NCBI GenBank assembly: GCA_041749475.1
Contig: JBGTBD010000051.1
Location: forward strand, 1-32,920
DNA length: 32,920 bases
Direction: 5' to 3'
Origin: JBGTBD01 sp041749475
GTDB lineage: Bacteria > Pseudomonadota > Alphaproteobacteria > Rickettsiales > UBA998
Shown here piece after piece: positions 8,122 to 16,126 of this stretch (positions are counted from its first letter, which is position 1; each line of letters opens with the position of its first letter). The notes under the pieces were generated by a model that saw only the letters and a program-made list of their open reading frames with translations, was not told the origin of the DNA and made no database searches. The translations under genes and the position numbers were made by a program.

Positions 8122-8201
8122 AGAATAGCGAATCCATACAAAAATCACCTTTCTCACAGCTTCCACTGGAATCCTGCATTAAAAAGAGATAAAACAACGT
8201 G

Positions 8202-8230
8202 TTGTTATCACAGACCCACAATGCTAGAAT
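8202..8230 (+). promoter_or_regulatory. Predicted sigma-70 promoter of argS
   Basis: TTGTTA (8202-8207), a 17-base spacer, and TAGAAT (8225-8230). The -10 element matches five of six consensus bases and the -35 four of six. The expected transcription start, about 8237, is only some three bases before the argS ATG. Confidence 0.6.
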
Positions 8231-8239
8231 AAAGAAAAA

Positions 8240-9988
8240 ATGAATATATTCAGCGACATAAAAGACAACATTAAAGCAGCATGTGCAGACATCATGCCCG
8301 ATGTCGCCAAGGAAGACGGCTGGTTCGATTCCGTCACCGTGGAATTACCCCGGGATCCATCGCATGGCGATATGGCGACCAATGCCGCAATGGTGCTGAC
8401 CAAGAAAGCCGGGATGCCGCCACGCGCACTGGCAGAGAAAATCATCGAAAAGCTGAACGGCGCCGAACATCTCGAATCCGCTGAAATCGCCGGCCCCGGC
8501 TTCATCAACCTGCGCTTTGCGCCGCAACTATGGCAAAACCAGATCCCGGTTATTCTCGACCATAAACGTAGTTACGGTAACTCTACCATTGGTGAGAATC
8601 AGCGCATCAACCTCGAATACGTCTCCGCCAACCCCACCGGCCCCGTCCATATCGGCCACGCCCGAGGTGCTATGGTGGGTGACGCGTTGGCCGTTCTGCT
8701 GTTGAAGGCCGGATTCAACGTCACCAAGGAATATTATATCAACGATGCGGGCGCGCAGGTCGAAACATTGGCCCGCTCCGCCTACCTCCGCTACCGCGAG
8801 GCCTGCGGTGAGCAAATCGGCGAAATCCCTGCTGGTTTCTACCCCGGTGATTATCTCAAAGCGGTAGGTGAGGGATTGCACATAAACTATTCAGATACCT
8901 TGCTTTCCAAGCCGGAAGAGGAATGGATGGACGTTGTTCGTCCTTATGCAGTGGACTCCATGCTTGCCATTATCCGCGACGACCTGATGAGCGTCGGCAT
9001 TGAACATGATATCTTCTTCTCCGAGAAGACATTGCATGAGGACGGTCATATCGAAAAGACCGTCAAGATTTTGGAACAGAAAGGCCTCGTCTATCGGGGC
9101 ATCCTCGAGCCGCCGAAAGGCAAAACGCCGGATGATTGGGAGCCGCGCGAGCAGCTGTTGATGCGCACCACCCAATTTGGCGATGATTGCGACCGCCCGT
9201 TACAGAAATCCGACGGTAGCTGGACGTATTTCGCCGCTGATGTTGCCTATACTGCCAACAAGTTGGAACGCGGATTCGACGCGCTGGTGATGGTGCTGGG
9301 CGCCGATCATGGCGGCTACGTCAAACGCATGGAAGCCGTCACCTCTGCATTGTCGGACGGCAAAGTACCGATCACTTTACTCCTCAGCCAGCTCGTCAAA
9401 TTCGTCGAGAATGGTGAAGCGCTGAAAATGTCCAAACGCAAAGGCACGTTCACGACGTTGCGGGACGTGGTGGATGAGGTGGGGGCAGGGGTCGTGCGCT
9501 TCATCATGCTGACCCGCGCCCCGTCGCAAATGCTGGATTTCGATCTCGCCAAGGTCACCGAAAAATCCAAGGAAAACCCGGTATTCTATGTGCAATACGC
9601 CTATGCCCGCTGCTTCTCCGTCCTTCGCATGGCGCGTGAAGAAGTGCCGGACGCGGTAAGCAAATCTGAATCGCCGACCGCCGCACAACTGGCGCTCCTC
9701 AGCCATCCGGCTGAGCTCGCGATGATGCGTACTCTCGCCAGCTGGCCACGCACGGTGGGAGCCGCCGCGCTCGCCCGTGAACCGCACCGCGTCGCCTATT
9801 TCCTGCAGGACGTGGCCGCCCAGTTCCATAGCTTCTGGAACCTCGGAAATGACGAGATTACGCTTCGTTTTATTGAAAAAAATGATATAGATAAAACCAT
9901 TGCCCGCCTCAGCCTCGCCCGCGCCATCGCCTACGTGATCGCCTCCGGCATGGTGGTGTTGGGCGTTGAACCTGTGGAATCCATGTGA
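8240..9988 (+). CDS. argS: Arginyl-tRNA synthetase
   Basis: This 582-residue class I synthetase has an N-terminal Add-1 domain (PRDPSHGDMATNAAM), the signature HIGH at residues 137-140 (NPTGPVHIGHARG), KMSKR at 396-400 and a C-terminal DALR anticodon-binding domain. It charges tRNA-Arg. KMSKR is present, which is not universal in ArgRS. The N-terminus MNIFSDIKDN aligns with the family, so the start is firm, yet no Shine-Dalgarno precedes it and the predicted promoter is too close for a normal leader. The SPOR-protein gene follows after eight bases, indicating one operon. Confidence 0.98.
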   Translation: MNIFSDIKDNIKAACADIMPDVAKEDGWFDSVTVELPRDPSHGDMATNAAMVLTKKAGMPPRALAEKIIEKLNGAEHLESAEIAGPGFINLRFAPQLWQNQIPVILDHKRSYGNSTIGENQRINLEYVSANPTGPVHIGHARGAMVGDALAVLLLKAGFNVTKEYYINDAGAQVETLARSAYLRYREACGEQIGEIPAGFYPGDYLKAVGEGLHINYSDTLLSKPEEEWMDVVRPYAVDSMLAIIRDDLMSVGIEHDIFFSEKTLHEDGHIEKTVKILEQKGLVYRGILEPPKGKTPDDWEPREQLLMRTTQFGDDCDRPLQKSDGSWTYFAADVAYTANKLERGFDALVMVLGADHGGYVKRMEAVTSALSDGKVPITLLLSQLVKFVENGEALKMSKRKGTFTTLRDVVDEVGAGVVRFIMLTRAPSQMLDFDLAKVTEKSKENPVFYVQYAYARCFSVLRMAREEVPDAVSKSESPTAAQLALLSHPAELAMMRTLASWPRTVGAAALAREPHRVAYFLQDVAAQFHSFWNLGNDEITLRFIEKNDIDKTIARLSLARAIAYVIASGMVVLGVEPVESM

Positions 9989-9995
9989 GGAAACG

Positions 9996-11045
9996 ATGAA
10001 AAACGATTACGACGCACCAGACGACGATCTTTCCGGCGATTATTATGAATCGGACGGCTTGCGCTGGATTTCCATCGTCGTCGTCATCCTCGTCATCTTC
10101 GGATTCTTCAGCCTTGCATGGTATGCGTACCGCACCAACAAGGAGAACGCCGAGCCAGGTCAGGAAATGCTGGTTACGGCGGAAGACGGCCCCATGCGCG
10201 AAAAACCGACCGATCCAGGTGGGTTGAAAATCGAGCATCAGGACAAGGAAGTCTATAACCGTATCATCGCCAAGAATGGCTCAGAGCAACCCGATGAAGT
10301 AGAGACGCTTCTGCCCGAACCGGAAGAGCCGGTCGTACAGAAATCCGTTAAATCGGATGAGTCCGGTATCCAGACATGGATCAACGGCAAGCTGCACAAC
10401 GAAGGTGAACAACAGCCGGAAAAGCCTGCTGTTGCTGAACTGGCCAAGAATGAAGTCGCCGAGGAACCCGCCGCCGACGCACCCGAATCCCCCGATGCGG
10501 AAGACAAAGCAGCTGTGACCAAGGAAAAAACTACCGAGAAGGCTGAAAAAGAACCCGCTGAAACCACGGACGAAAAACCCGTGGAAGTCACGGAGGCCAA
10601 AGTGGTAACGGAAGCCAAACCCACCAAGGAAGCCGCCCCCGCCATCAAGGAAGTGCCGAAACCGGAAGAGAAGATCGCCGCGAAACCTGTTCCCGTGACC
10701 CCGAAAGAATCCGTGAAACCTGCCGCTGCGGCAGCAGACCCTATCGTGTCCGCTGCCGAAGGCTATGCCAAACCGGCGGTCACCCCTGCCAAAACCAGTG
10801 GTTCCTATCAAGCGCAGATCGCATCCCTGCCGACGCGCGCTGCGGCTGAGGAAACCCTCGCCCGGCTCCGCTCCAAGCATAGCGATGTGTTAGGCGGAAA
10901 GACATTCGCTATTGTCTCAGCGGACATCCCCGGCAAAGGAACCTACTACCGCATCCGCATCACCGGGATTTCGGATAAATCGAGCCTCACCCAAATCTGC
11001 TCCGCACTGAAGAACCGCGGGCAGGACTGCATCCCCATCAATTAG
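9996..11045 (+). CDS. SPOR-domain envelope protein
   Basis: The 349-residue protein has an acidic cytoplasmic N-terminus, one membrane segment at about residues 23-45 (ISIVVVILVIFGFFSLAW), a long low-complexity linker rich in Glu, Lys, Pro and Ala, and a C-terminal SPOR domain beginning at GSYQAQIASLPTRAAAE. SPOR domains bind denuded glycan strands in septal peptidoglycan, so a role at the division site is likely. The start at 9996 has GAGG seven bases upstream, whereas the ATG at 9966 lies inside argS. The argS-SPOR-nagZ order is conserved in Alphaproteobacteria and links it to peptidoglycan metabolism. The linker looks disordered. Confidence 0.9.
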   Translation: MKNDYDAPDDDLSGDYYESDGLRWISIVVVILVIFGFFSLAWYAYRTNKENAEPGQEMLVTAEDGPMREKPTDPGGLKIEHQDKEVYNRIIAKNGSEQPDEVETLLPEPEEPVVQKSVKSDESGIQTWINGKLHNEGEQQPEKPAVAELAKNEVAEEPAADAPESPDAEDKAAVTKEKTTEKAEKEPAETTDEKPVEVTEAKVVTEAKPTKEAAPAIKEVPKPEEKIAAKPVPVTPKESVKPAAAAADPIVSAAEGYAKPAVTPAKTSGSYQAQIASLPTRAAAEETLARLRSKHSDVLGGKTFAIVSADIPGKGTYYRIRITGISDKSSLTQICSALKNRGQDCIPIN

Positions 11046-11056
11046 AAAGCCCGCGC

Positions 11057-12076
11057 GTGACCCTGACCCCCTGGATTATCGGCCTTGAAGGCGAAGTGTT
11101 GACTACGGACGAAAAAACCCTGATCCGCGACTGCCCGCCCGCCGGGTTTATTCTATTTCAACGCAACTGCTCCACGCCTGAACAGGTCAAAGCCCTTGTC
11201 GCCTCGCTACACGAAGCGATGGGTACACAGCATCTGCTGGTGCTGATCGATCAGGAAGGAGGACGCGTCGCCCGCCTGAAACCGCCGCATTGGCGCAAAG
11301 CCCCACCCGCAGGCCTTTTCGCAGCCATTGCTAAAGGCGATATGAACCGCGCCAAACAACTGGTCTATCTCAATGCCCGTATGCTGGCTGCAGAACTGCG
11401 CGAACTGGGCATCACGGTCGATTGCGCACCTTTGGCTGACATCCCCGTCGCCGGATCGCACGACATCATCGGTGACCGCGCCTATGGTGAAAACGCTGTT
11501 CAGGTTACGGCACTTGCCACCGAAATGGCGCGCGGGCTGATGGAAGGCTGCATCCTCCCCGTCCTCAAGCACATCCCCGGCCATGGCCGCGCCACGTCGG
11601 ACAGTCACGAGGAACTCCCCACCGTCACCGCCTCTCTCTCCGAACTGGAAGCGAGCGATTTCATCCCCTTCAAGGAACTCTCGCACCTGCCGCTCGGCAT
11701 GACCGCGCATATCCGTTATACGGCCTTGGATGCCGACCGTCCGGCCACGCTCTCCCCCACCGTCATCCGCTATATCCGTGAGAAGATCGGTTTCACCGGT
11801 TTGCTGATGTCCGATGATCTCTCGATGAAAGCCCTCTCCGGCGACCTCGGCACACTCGCCATCGACACGCTACGAGCAGGCTGCGACCTCGTCCTCCATT
11901 GCAACGGCAAAATGCACGAGATGCGCCAAATCGCCAAAGCCCTGCCACCCGCCACTCCCGGCCTGCTGACCTTCCTCGCCGATGCACTCTCCCTGCAACA
12001 ACAAGCCCTCCCCAGCAACGACTCCGCTGTCGCCGAACAATTTGCCCAATTATTGCCAGAAGGCATGGCCGCTTGA
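11057..12076 (+). CDS. nagZ: Beta-N-acetylhexosaminidase (glycoside hydrolase family 3)
   Basis: The 339-residue protein carries the NagZ signatures QEGGRVARL and KHIPGHGRATSDSHEELP, the second holding the catalytic His/Asp dyad loop, and SDDLSMKAL with the nucleophile aspartate. NagZ removes N-acetylglucosamine from muropeptides in cytoplasmic cell-wall recycling. The start is a GTG at 11057, 12 bases after the SPOR gene stop; no ATG fits better. It has no signal peptide, consistent with a cytosolic enzyme. In many Alphaproteobacteria scpA and scpB follow nagZ, but here the tat genes come next. Confidence 0.95.
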   Translation: MTLTPWIIGLEGEVLTTDEKTLIRDCPPAGFILFQRNCSTPEQVKALVASLHEAMGTQHLLVLIDQEGGRVARLKPPHWRKAPPAGLFAAIAKGDMNRAKQLVYLNARMLAAELRELGITVDCAPLADIPVAGSHDIIGDRAYGENAVQVTALATEMARGLMEGCILPVLKHIPGHGRATSDSHEELPTVTASLSELEASDFIPFKELSHLPLGMTAHIRYTALDADRPATLSPTVIRYIREKIGFTGLLMSDDLSMKALSGDLGTLAIDTLRAGCDLVLHCNGKMHEMRQIAKALPPATPGLLTFLADALSLQQQALPSNDSAVAEQFAQLLPEGMAA

Positions 12077-12093
12077 GCCGCTAAAGACACCTG

Positions 12094-12122
12094 CTGACAT
12101 TTGCCGATTTCAGGATTATAAC
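12094..12122 (+). promoter_or_regulatory. Predicted sigma-70 promoter of tatABC
   Basis: CTGACA (12094-12099), a 17-base spacer, and TATAAC (12117-12122); each hexamer matches five of six consensus bases. The predicted start near 12129 leaves a leader of about 28 bases containing TAAGGAG before tatA. Confidence 0.7.
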
Positions 12123-12156
12123 GTCAGCGAAAGCCAAAAACCGTAAGGAGAAGACA

Positions 12157-12336
12157 ATGGGCGTTGGAATCTGGGAATTACTGATCATCCTGATGATCGT
12201 GCTGCTGCTGTTCGGCGCGGGGCGGTTGCCTGCGGTGATGAAGGACATTGGCAAGGGCGTACGCTCGTTGAAAGACGGGCTGAAGGACGACGAGAAGCCG
12301 GTCGAGAAAGAAAAAATCACCATCGATAAACCGTAA
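12157..12336 (+). CDS. tatA: Sec-independent protein translocase subunit TatA
   Basis: This 59-residue protein starts MGVGIWELLIILMIVLLLFG. One N-terminal membrane helix is followed by the FGAGRLP hinge (FGxxxLP), an amphipathic helix (AVMKDIGKGVRSLKDGL) and a short charged tail. TatA oligomers form the pore of the twin-arginine system that exports folded proteins. AAGGAG lies eight bases before the ATG. tatB and tatC follow with gaps of five and two bases, so the three are one operon. Confidence 0.95.
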   Translation: MGVGIWELLIILMIVLLLFGAGRLPAVMKDIGKGVRSLKDGLKDDEKPVEKEKITIDKP

Positions 12337-12341
12337 ATCCC

Positions 12342-12689
12342 ATGCTCGATGTCTCGATCACCGAATTATTGCTGACGGCGGTGGTGGCGTTCCTCGTGAT
12401 GGACCCCAAGGAAATCCCGCGCGTCCTGCGCGAGGTGATGGGGTTTTTCCGCATGCTGCGCGAGACGGGCGAAGACCTCCGCCGCTCGGTGACGATGCTG
12501 GCTGAGGAGGACATCTCCGACCTCCGCAAAGAACTCGATCTGCGCGAGGATATCAAACAGATTCCTCACGCTAAGCCTTCCACCCCGCGCTACATCGTCG
12601 ACGAAGCGGGGAATTTTCAGGAAGTCTATGACGTCTCCGAACTGATGGAACTCGACCAACGCCAGAAGCAAGAAAAACGCCTGCATTGA
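12342..12689 (+). CDS. tatB: Sec-independent protein translocase subunit TatB
   Basis: The 115-residue protein begins MLDVSITELLLTAVVAFLV, with the conserved glutamate at residue 8 in the membrane helix, then a DPKEIPRVLREV hinge and a long amphipathic, charged C-terminal region, as in TatB. TatB forms the signal-peptide receptor with TatC. The hinge glycine usual at position 21 (GP) is aspartate here. The protein is shorter than E. coli TatB (171), as is common in Alphaproteobacteria. Position between tatA and tatC supports the name. Confidence 0.9.
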   Translation: MLDVSITELLLTAVVAFLVMDPKEIPRVLREVMGFFRMLRETGEDLRRSVTMLAEEDISDLRKELDLREDIKQIPHAKPSTPRYIVDEAGNFQEVYDVSELMELDQRQKQEKRLH

Positions 12690-12691
12690 GC

Positions 12692-13483
12692 ATGACCAAC
12701 ACATTCGCCGCATCCCGCGCCCCATTACTCGCCCATCTCGCCGAACTGCGTTTCCGCCTGATGCTGAGCGTGGTGGGGTTTTGCATTTGTTTTGGAATCA
12801 GCTACCTGATTGCCGACCACGTATTCGGCTGGCTGGCCGCGCCGCTCCACGATGCGCTGGGGCATGATTCAGGCCAGCGGCTGATCTATACCGGCCTGCC
12901 GGAAGCCTTCCTCACCAAGATAAAGCTATCGCTATTCACGGCGTTCCTGATGTCGTTTCCCATCTTCAGCACGCAGTTTTATTTGTTCCTCGCGCCCGGG
13001 CTGTATGTGCATGAGAAGAGGGTGCTGGGCGGTTTCCTGCTGGCCGGGCCGCTGCTATTCTTCGCAGGCGCGGCGCTCGCGTATTTTTATGTATTCCCGA
13101 CGGCTTGGCAATTCTTCGTTAGCTTCCAGACCAGTGAAGGCGGCATCCCCGTGATGCTGGAAGCGCGCATCAGCGAATATCTGGCGCTTGCCATGCAGAT
13201 CATCGTCGCCTTCGGCCTCGCGTTCCAACTCCCGGTGATGTTGAGTTTGCTTGCGCGCGGCGGCTTCCTGACCTCAACAACGCTCAAGAAAAAGCGTCGC
13301 TACGCCGTTATTATCCTTCTCATCGCCGCCGCCGTCCTCACCCCGCCGGACATCATCAGCCAGATTGCGCTTTTCGTCCCCCTTTATGTGCTGTATGAGG
13401 TGTCCATCATTTCCTGTCGCCTGATGGAAAAAAAACGCGCCGTCCGGCTGGCGGAAAAGGATGCGGAGAATGCTGAATCATGA
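12692..13483 (+). CDS. tatC: Sec-independent protein translocase subunit TatC
   Basis: The 263-residue protein has six hydrophobic segments. It starts with the TatC signature HLAELRFRLMLS and includes PIFSTQFYLFLAPGLYVHEKR, typical of the first cytoplasmic loop and the following helix. TatC recognises twin-arginine signal peptides. The ATG at 12692 was chosen; a TTG at 12686 in the same frame is unlikely. The tail after the last helix is short and charged. A palindromic element starts 17 bp after the stop, separating it from serS. Confidence 0.96.
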   Translation: MTNTFAASRAPLLAHLAELRFRLMLSVVGFCICFGISYLIADHVFGWLAAPLHDALGHDSGQRLIYTGLPEAFLTKIKLSLFTAFLMSFPIFSTQFYLFLAPGLYVHEKRVLGGFLLAGPLLFFAGAALAYFYVFPTAWQFFVSFQTSEGGIPVMLEARISEYLALAMQIIVAFGLAFQLPVMLSLLARGGFLTSTTLKKKRRYAVIILLIAAAVLTPPDIISQIALFVPLYVLYEVSIISCRLMEKKRAVRLAEKDAENAES

Positions 13484-13499
13484 AATCCCAAAAAAACCT

Positions 13500-13611
13500 C
13501 GTCATTCCCCGAGTTTTGCACTAGCAAAACTATAGAGGAATCCAGACGGCTGCCGGGAACGGCAAAATGCTGGATCACCCTATAATCGCAAACGCGATTC
13601 GGGTGATGACG
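13500..13611. repeat. Intergenic palindromic element, copy 3
   Basis: The left half (CGTCATTCCCCGAGTTTTG to GAGGAATCCA, 13500-13544) is a hairpin in which GTTTTG pairs with CAAAAC. The right half (TGGATCACCC to GGGTGATGACG, 13571-13611) folds with AATCGC against GCGATT and ATCACCC against GGGTGAT. The outer ends are CGTCATT and GATGACG. It fills most of the tatC-serS gap, ending 18 bases before serS, and is most like the copy at 25843. Confidence 0.8.
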
Positions 13612-13629
13612 AATATAAAGGTAGAAAAA

Positions 13630-14895
13630 ATGCACGACATTAAATCCATCCGCGAGAATCCAGAAGCGTTCGACAAGGCGATGAAGCGCCGTGGCCTGCC
13701 CGCGCAATCGGCGGAGATACTGCGTCTGGATGAAAGCCGTCGCACTCAAATGTCAGAACTTCAAACATATCAATCACGCAGAAATGATTTAGCCAAACAA
13801 ATAGGAATGGCTAAGAAAAATGGAGCAGATGTATCTGCTTTAATGAAAGAATCGGAGTCAGCCAATATTGAAATTGGTATTCGCGAAGCAGAAGTAAAGC
13901 ACAAGGATAATCAATTAGTGCATGAGCTATCTATCCTCCCCAATATCCTCGCCGACGATGTGCCGGACGGCGAAGACGAAACCGCCAACCAGCTCCTCCG
14001 CACCGTCGGCACGAAACCGACCGTCGCGAACGCCAAAGATCATATCGAACTCGGCGAAGCATTAGGCATGATGGATTTCGAGCGCGCCGCCAAGATGTCC
14101 GGCGCTCGCTTCGTTGTCCTCAAAAGCGGCCTCGCTCGTTTAGAGCGCGCCCTCGCCAGCTTCATGCTGGACTGCCACACACAGGAATTCGGCTATACAG
14201 AGATCGTCCCGCCCTATTTGGTGCGCGACAACGCACTCTACGGCACAGGCCAACTGCCGAAATTCGAGGAGGATCTGTTCAAGACGACGAATGACTATTA
14301 CCTCATCCCCACCTCCGAAGTTCCGCTGACCAACCTCGTCGCCGATGAAATCCTGAAATCCACCGAACTCCCCTTGCGCTTCACCGCCTACACCCCATGT
14401 TTCCGTTCCGAAGCCGGGTCAGCCGGGAAAGACACACGCGGGATGATCCGCCAGCATCAGTTCTCGAAAGTTGAACTGGTCAGCATCGTCGAACCCGAAA
14501 AATCGAATGAGGAGCATGAACGTATGCTTTCCGCCGCCGAGAATATTTTGAAAAAACTCGGCCTCCACTACCGCGTGATGACGCTTTGCTCGGGCGATAC
14601 AGGCTTCGGCGCGAAGAAGACGTATGACATCGAAGTCTGGCTCCCCGGGCAGGATTGCTTCCGCGAGATCTCCAGCGTCTCCAACTGCGGTGATTTCCAA
14701 GCCCGCCGCATGAAAGCCCGCTTCAAGCGCGAAGGCGACAAACAAACCCATTTCCCCCATACCCTCAACGGCTCGGGACTCGCCATCGGCCGCACCATGA
14801 TCGCCATCATGGAAAATTACCAGCAAACGGACGGGAGTATTTCCGTTCCTGAGGCGCTCATACCCTATATGTCCGGCATGAAGAAGATTGTATAA
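13630..14895 (+). CDS. serS: Seryl-tRNA synthetase
   Basis: The 421-residue class II synthetase has an N-terminal coiled-coil tRNA-binding arm (about residues 35-100) and the catalytic core with motif 2 (PCFRSEAGSAGKDTRGMIRQ) and motif 3 (GSGLAIGRTMIAIMENY). The start is at 13630 (MHDIKSIRENPEAF) with AAAGG upstream; the frame stays open back to 13567, but those codons read through the palindromic element and are not conserved. Codons for the coiled-coil arm (13741-13920) are strikingly AT-rich compared with both flanks, see findings. serS is normally followed directly by surE in this group; here three unknown genes intervene. Confidence 0.97.
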   Translation: MHDIKSIRENPEAFDKAMKRRGLPAQSAEILRLDESRRTQMSELQTYQSRRNDLAKQIGMAKKNGADVSALMKESESANIEIGIREAEVKHKDNQLVHELSILPNILADDVPDGEDETANQLLRTVGTKPTVANAKDHIELGEALGMMDFERAAKMSGARFVVLKSGLARLERALASFMLDCHTQEFGYTEIVPPYLVRDNALYGTGQLPKFEEDLFKTTNDYYLIPTSEVPLTNLVADEILKSTELPLRFTAYTPCFRSEAGSAGKDTRGMIRQHQFSKVELVSIVEPEKSNEEHERMLSAAENILKKLGLHYRVMTLCSGDTGFGAKKTYDIEVWLPGQDCFREISSVSNCGDFQARRMKARFKREGDKQTHFPHTLNGSGLAIGRTMIAIMENYQQTDGSISVPEALIPYMSGMKKIV

Positions 14896-14976
14896 GCTGT
14901 TTATTAATAGTCATAAAAGTTTCACACAATAAAAAGTGTAAAATGGTATTTTCCTTGGCGAACAGGGGGGATACAT

Positions 14977-15684
14977 ATGACGGAATCACAAATGAAGGGG
15001 CCAGACGCTAATGATGTGCCTGCAGAGGAATTTCTTCAGGAGCATTTCCATTTTGGCTATGCAACGCCTTATGAAAACATCATATACATTCCAGTAATCA
15101 ACGAGGCTCCACCATATACGGCTGAAGACGTGGAAACATTCGACAAGACAGGCGAACCAACGGAGAGCATCCGCAACGCGGTCAATCAATTACATCAGAT
15201 GTTAGGTGACAGTGGAGTCGAAGAATATCCAGCGACAACTGTGTACGAAAATGGCATCGTTTTAAAGTTTGGCGAGGAAAATGCTTTTCAGAGAAGCTGT
15301 GAAGTCTTGAGCACTCTTCTCGAAGCGGCTCCCCTGCAATCCGTAATAACAGAAGAAAAACAACTTCCACCACTGCAATCCCGCGCACTCAGCAGAATCA
15401 CCCTTGAGAATAATTTTGAGATGTTCCCTGATGAGCAGCGCAGCGCCATCGCACTTTATCCCAGCGATAGGGATAGAATGACCGAAATCGCGGTGGAGCA
15501 AGTGGCGCTGTATCTCGAACATTTATTCACCGAGCAGGAGATTCCCTATACCGGTATCCATCCAGACGATAAGCTCAGGGCGATCGTGATTGATATGGCG
15601 AAGCACCCCGACCATTTCTCCGACGCAGTAGGATTGATGGAGAACGCGCTTCCCAAAACACGTGGCTGGGGATTGGCGAACTGA
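14977..15684 (+). CDS. Unrecognised protein with two copies of a divergent alpha/beta module (island gene 1)
   Basis: I do not recognise this 235-residue soluble, acidic protein (no signal peptide or membrane segment). It seems to hold two copies of a ~100-residue module that recurs in the next two genes: first copy residues ~16-125, second ~130-230. The shared pattern is a predicted helix, a strand (NIIYIPV; SAIALYP), a long helix, then a strand with alternating hydrophobics (GIVLKF; RAIVIDM) followed by an acidic-aromatic segment and a final helix (AFQRSCEVLSTLL; HFSDAVGLMENAL). A strong AGGGGGG ribosome-binding site precedes the ATG. Local GC is about 40-45 %, well below the neighbours. 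The next gene starts two bases after the stop. Confidence 0.75.
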   Translation: MTESQMKGPDANDVPAEEFLQEHFHFGYATPYENIIYIPVINEAPPYTAEDVETFDKTGEPTESIRNAVNQLHQMLGDSGVEEYPATTVYENGIVLKFGEENAFQRSCEVLSTLLEAAPLQSVITEEKQLPPLQSRALSRITLENNFEMFPDEQRSAIALYPSDRDRMTEIAVEQVALYLEHLFTEQEIPYTGIHPDDKLRAIVIDMAKHPDHFSDAVGLMENALPKTRGWGLAN

Positions 15685-15685
15685 T

Positions 15686-16126
15686 ATGTCAGACGGTATT
15701 GCGCACTCCAATACCCAACAGCCTGTGGAAGAAATAACCAGAATCTCTCACGAGAAAATAAGGGAAGGTGTTTGGTATCTACAACATAACCTTACCTATG
15801 ATTACTGCGACGATGCAACCAAAAGCATTGGTCTGAGATTTACCAATAAGACTCCCTATCAGCAGATAGAACTTATCCGCTTAGCGGAAAGAAAAGGCGA
15901 CGCTCCCATATTTCATATGATTACCAGCTTGCTACAGGCTGCGCTATGCGCAACTGGGGATTCGGAATTGGTGAGACCGCTTTTTCTGCCCAAAGGCATG
16001 GAAATCAGCTTCAATGATGAGGAGGCCTACGAAAATGCAAAACGTTCACTTCCTCTTATGTGCGCACCCAATCATGTGGTGAGCCACAAAGCGGCCGGAC
16101 TGAAGATGCTAGGGAAGATATGGTGA
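15686..16126 (+). CDS. Unrecognised protein with one copy of the module (island gene 2)
   Basis: This 146-residue soluble protein follows the previous gene directly, and is not recognised. It contains one copy of the same module: KSIGLRF strand, a helix with HMITSLLQAAL, then GMEISFNDEEAYENAKRSL, which closely parallels VEVKFKDAEEYNKAKTGL in gene 3. After the module only about 20 poorly structured residues remain before the stop. The start at 15686 has no clear Shine-Dalgarno sequence, so translation may be coupled to gene 1. The end overlaps gene 3 in another frame, and a frameshift joining genes 2 and 3 cannot be excluded. Confidence 0.65.
   Translation: MSDGIAHSNTQQPVEEITRISHEKIREGVWYLQHNLTYDYCDDATKSIGLRFTNKTPYQQIELIRLAERKGDAPIFHMITSLLQAALCATGDSELVRPLFLPKGMEISFNDEEAYENAKRSLPLMCAPNHVVSHKAAGLKMLGKIW

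Noticed and set aside
9861..9900. AT-rich stretch near the end of argS as another recombined patch
   Set aside because: Only about 40 bases, encoding a Lys/Asp/Asn-rich loop; too short to distinguish from amino-acid composition.
10281..10880. Gly/Phe-rich minus-strand frame opposite the SPOR protein
   Set aside because: It is the complement of the Glu/Lys/Pro-rich linker; composition alone produces it.
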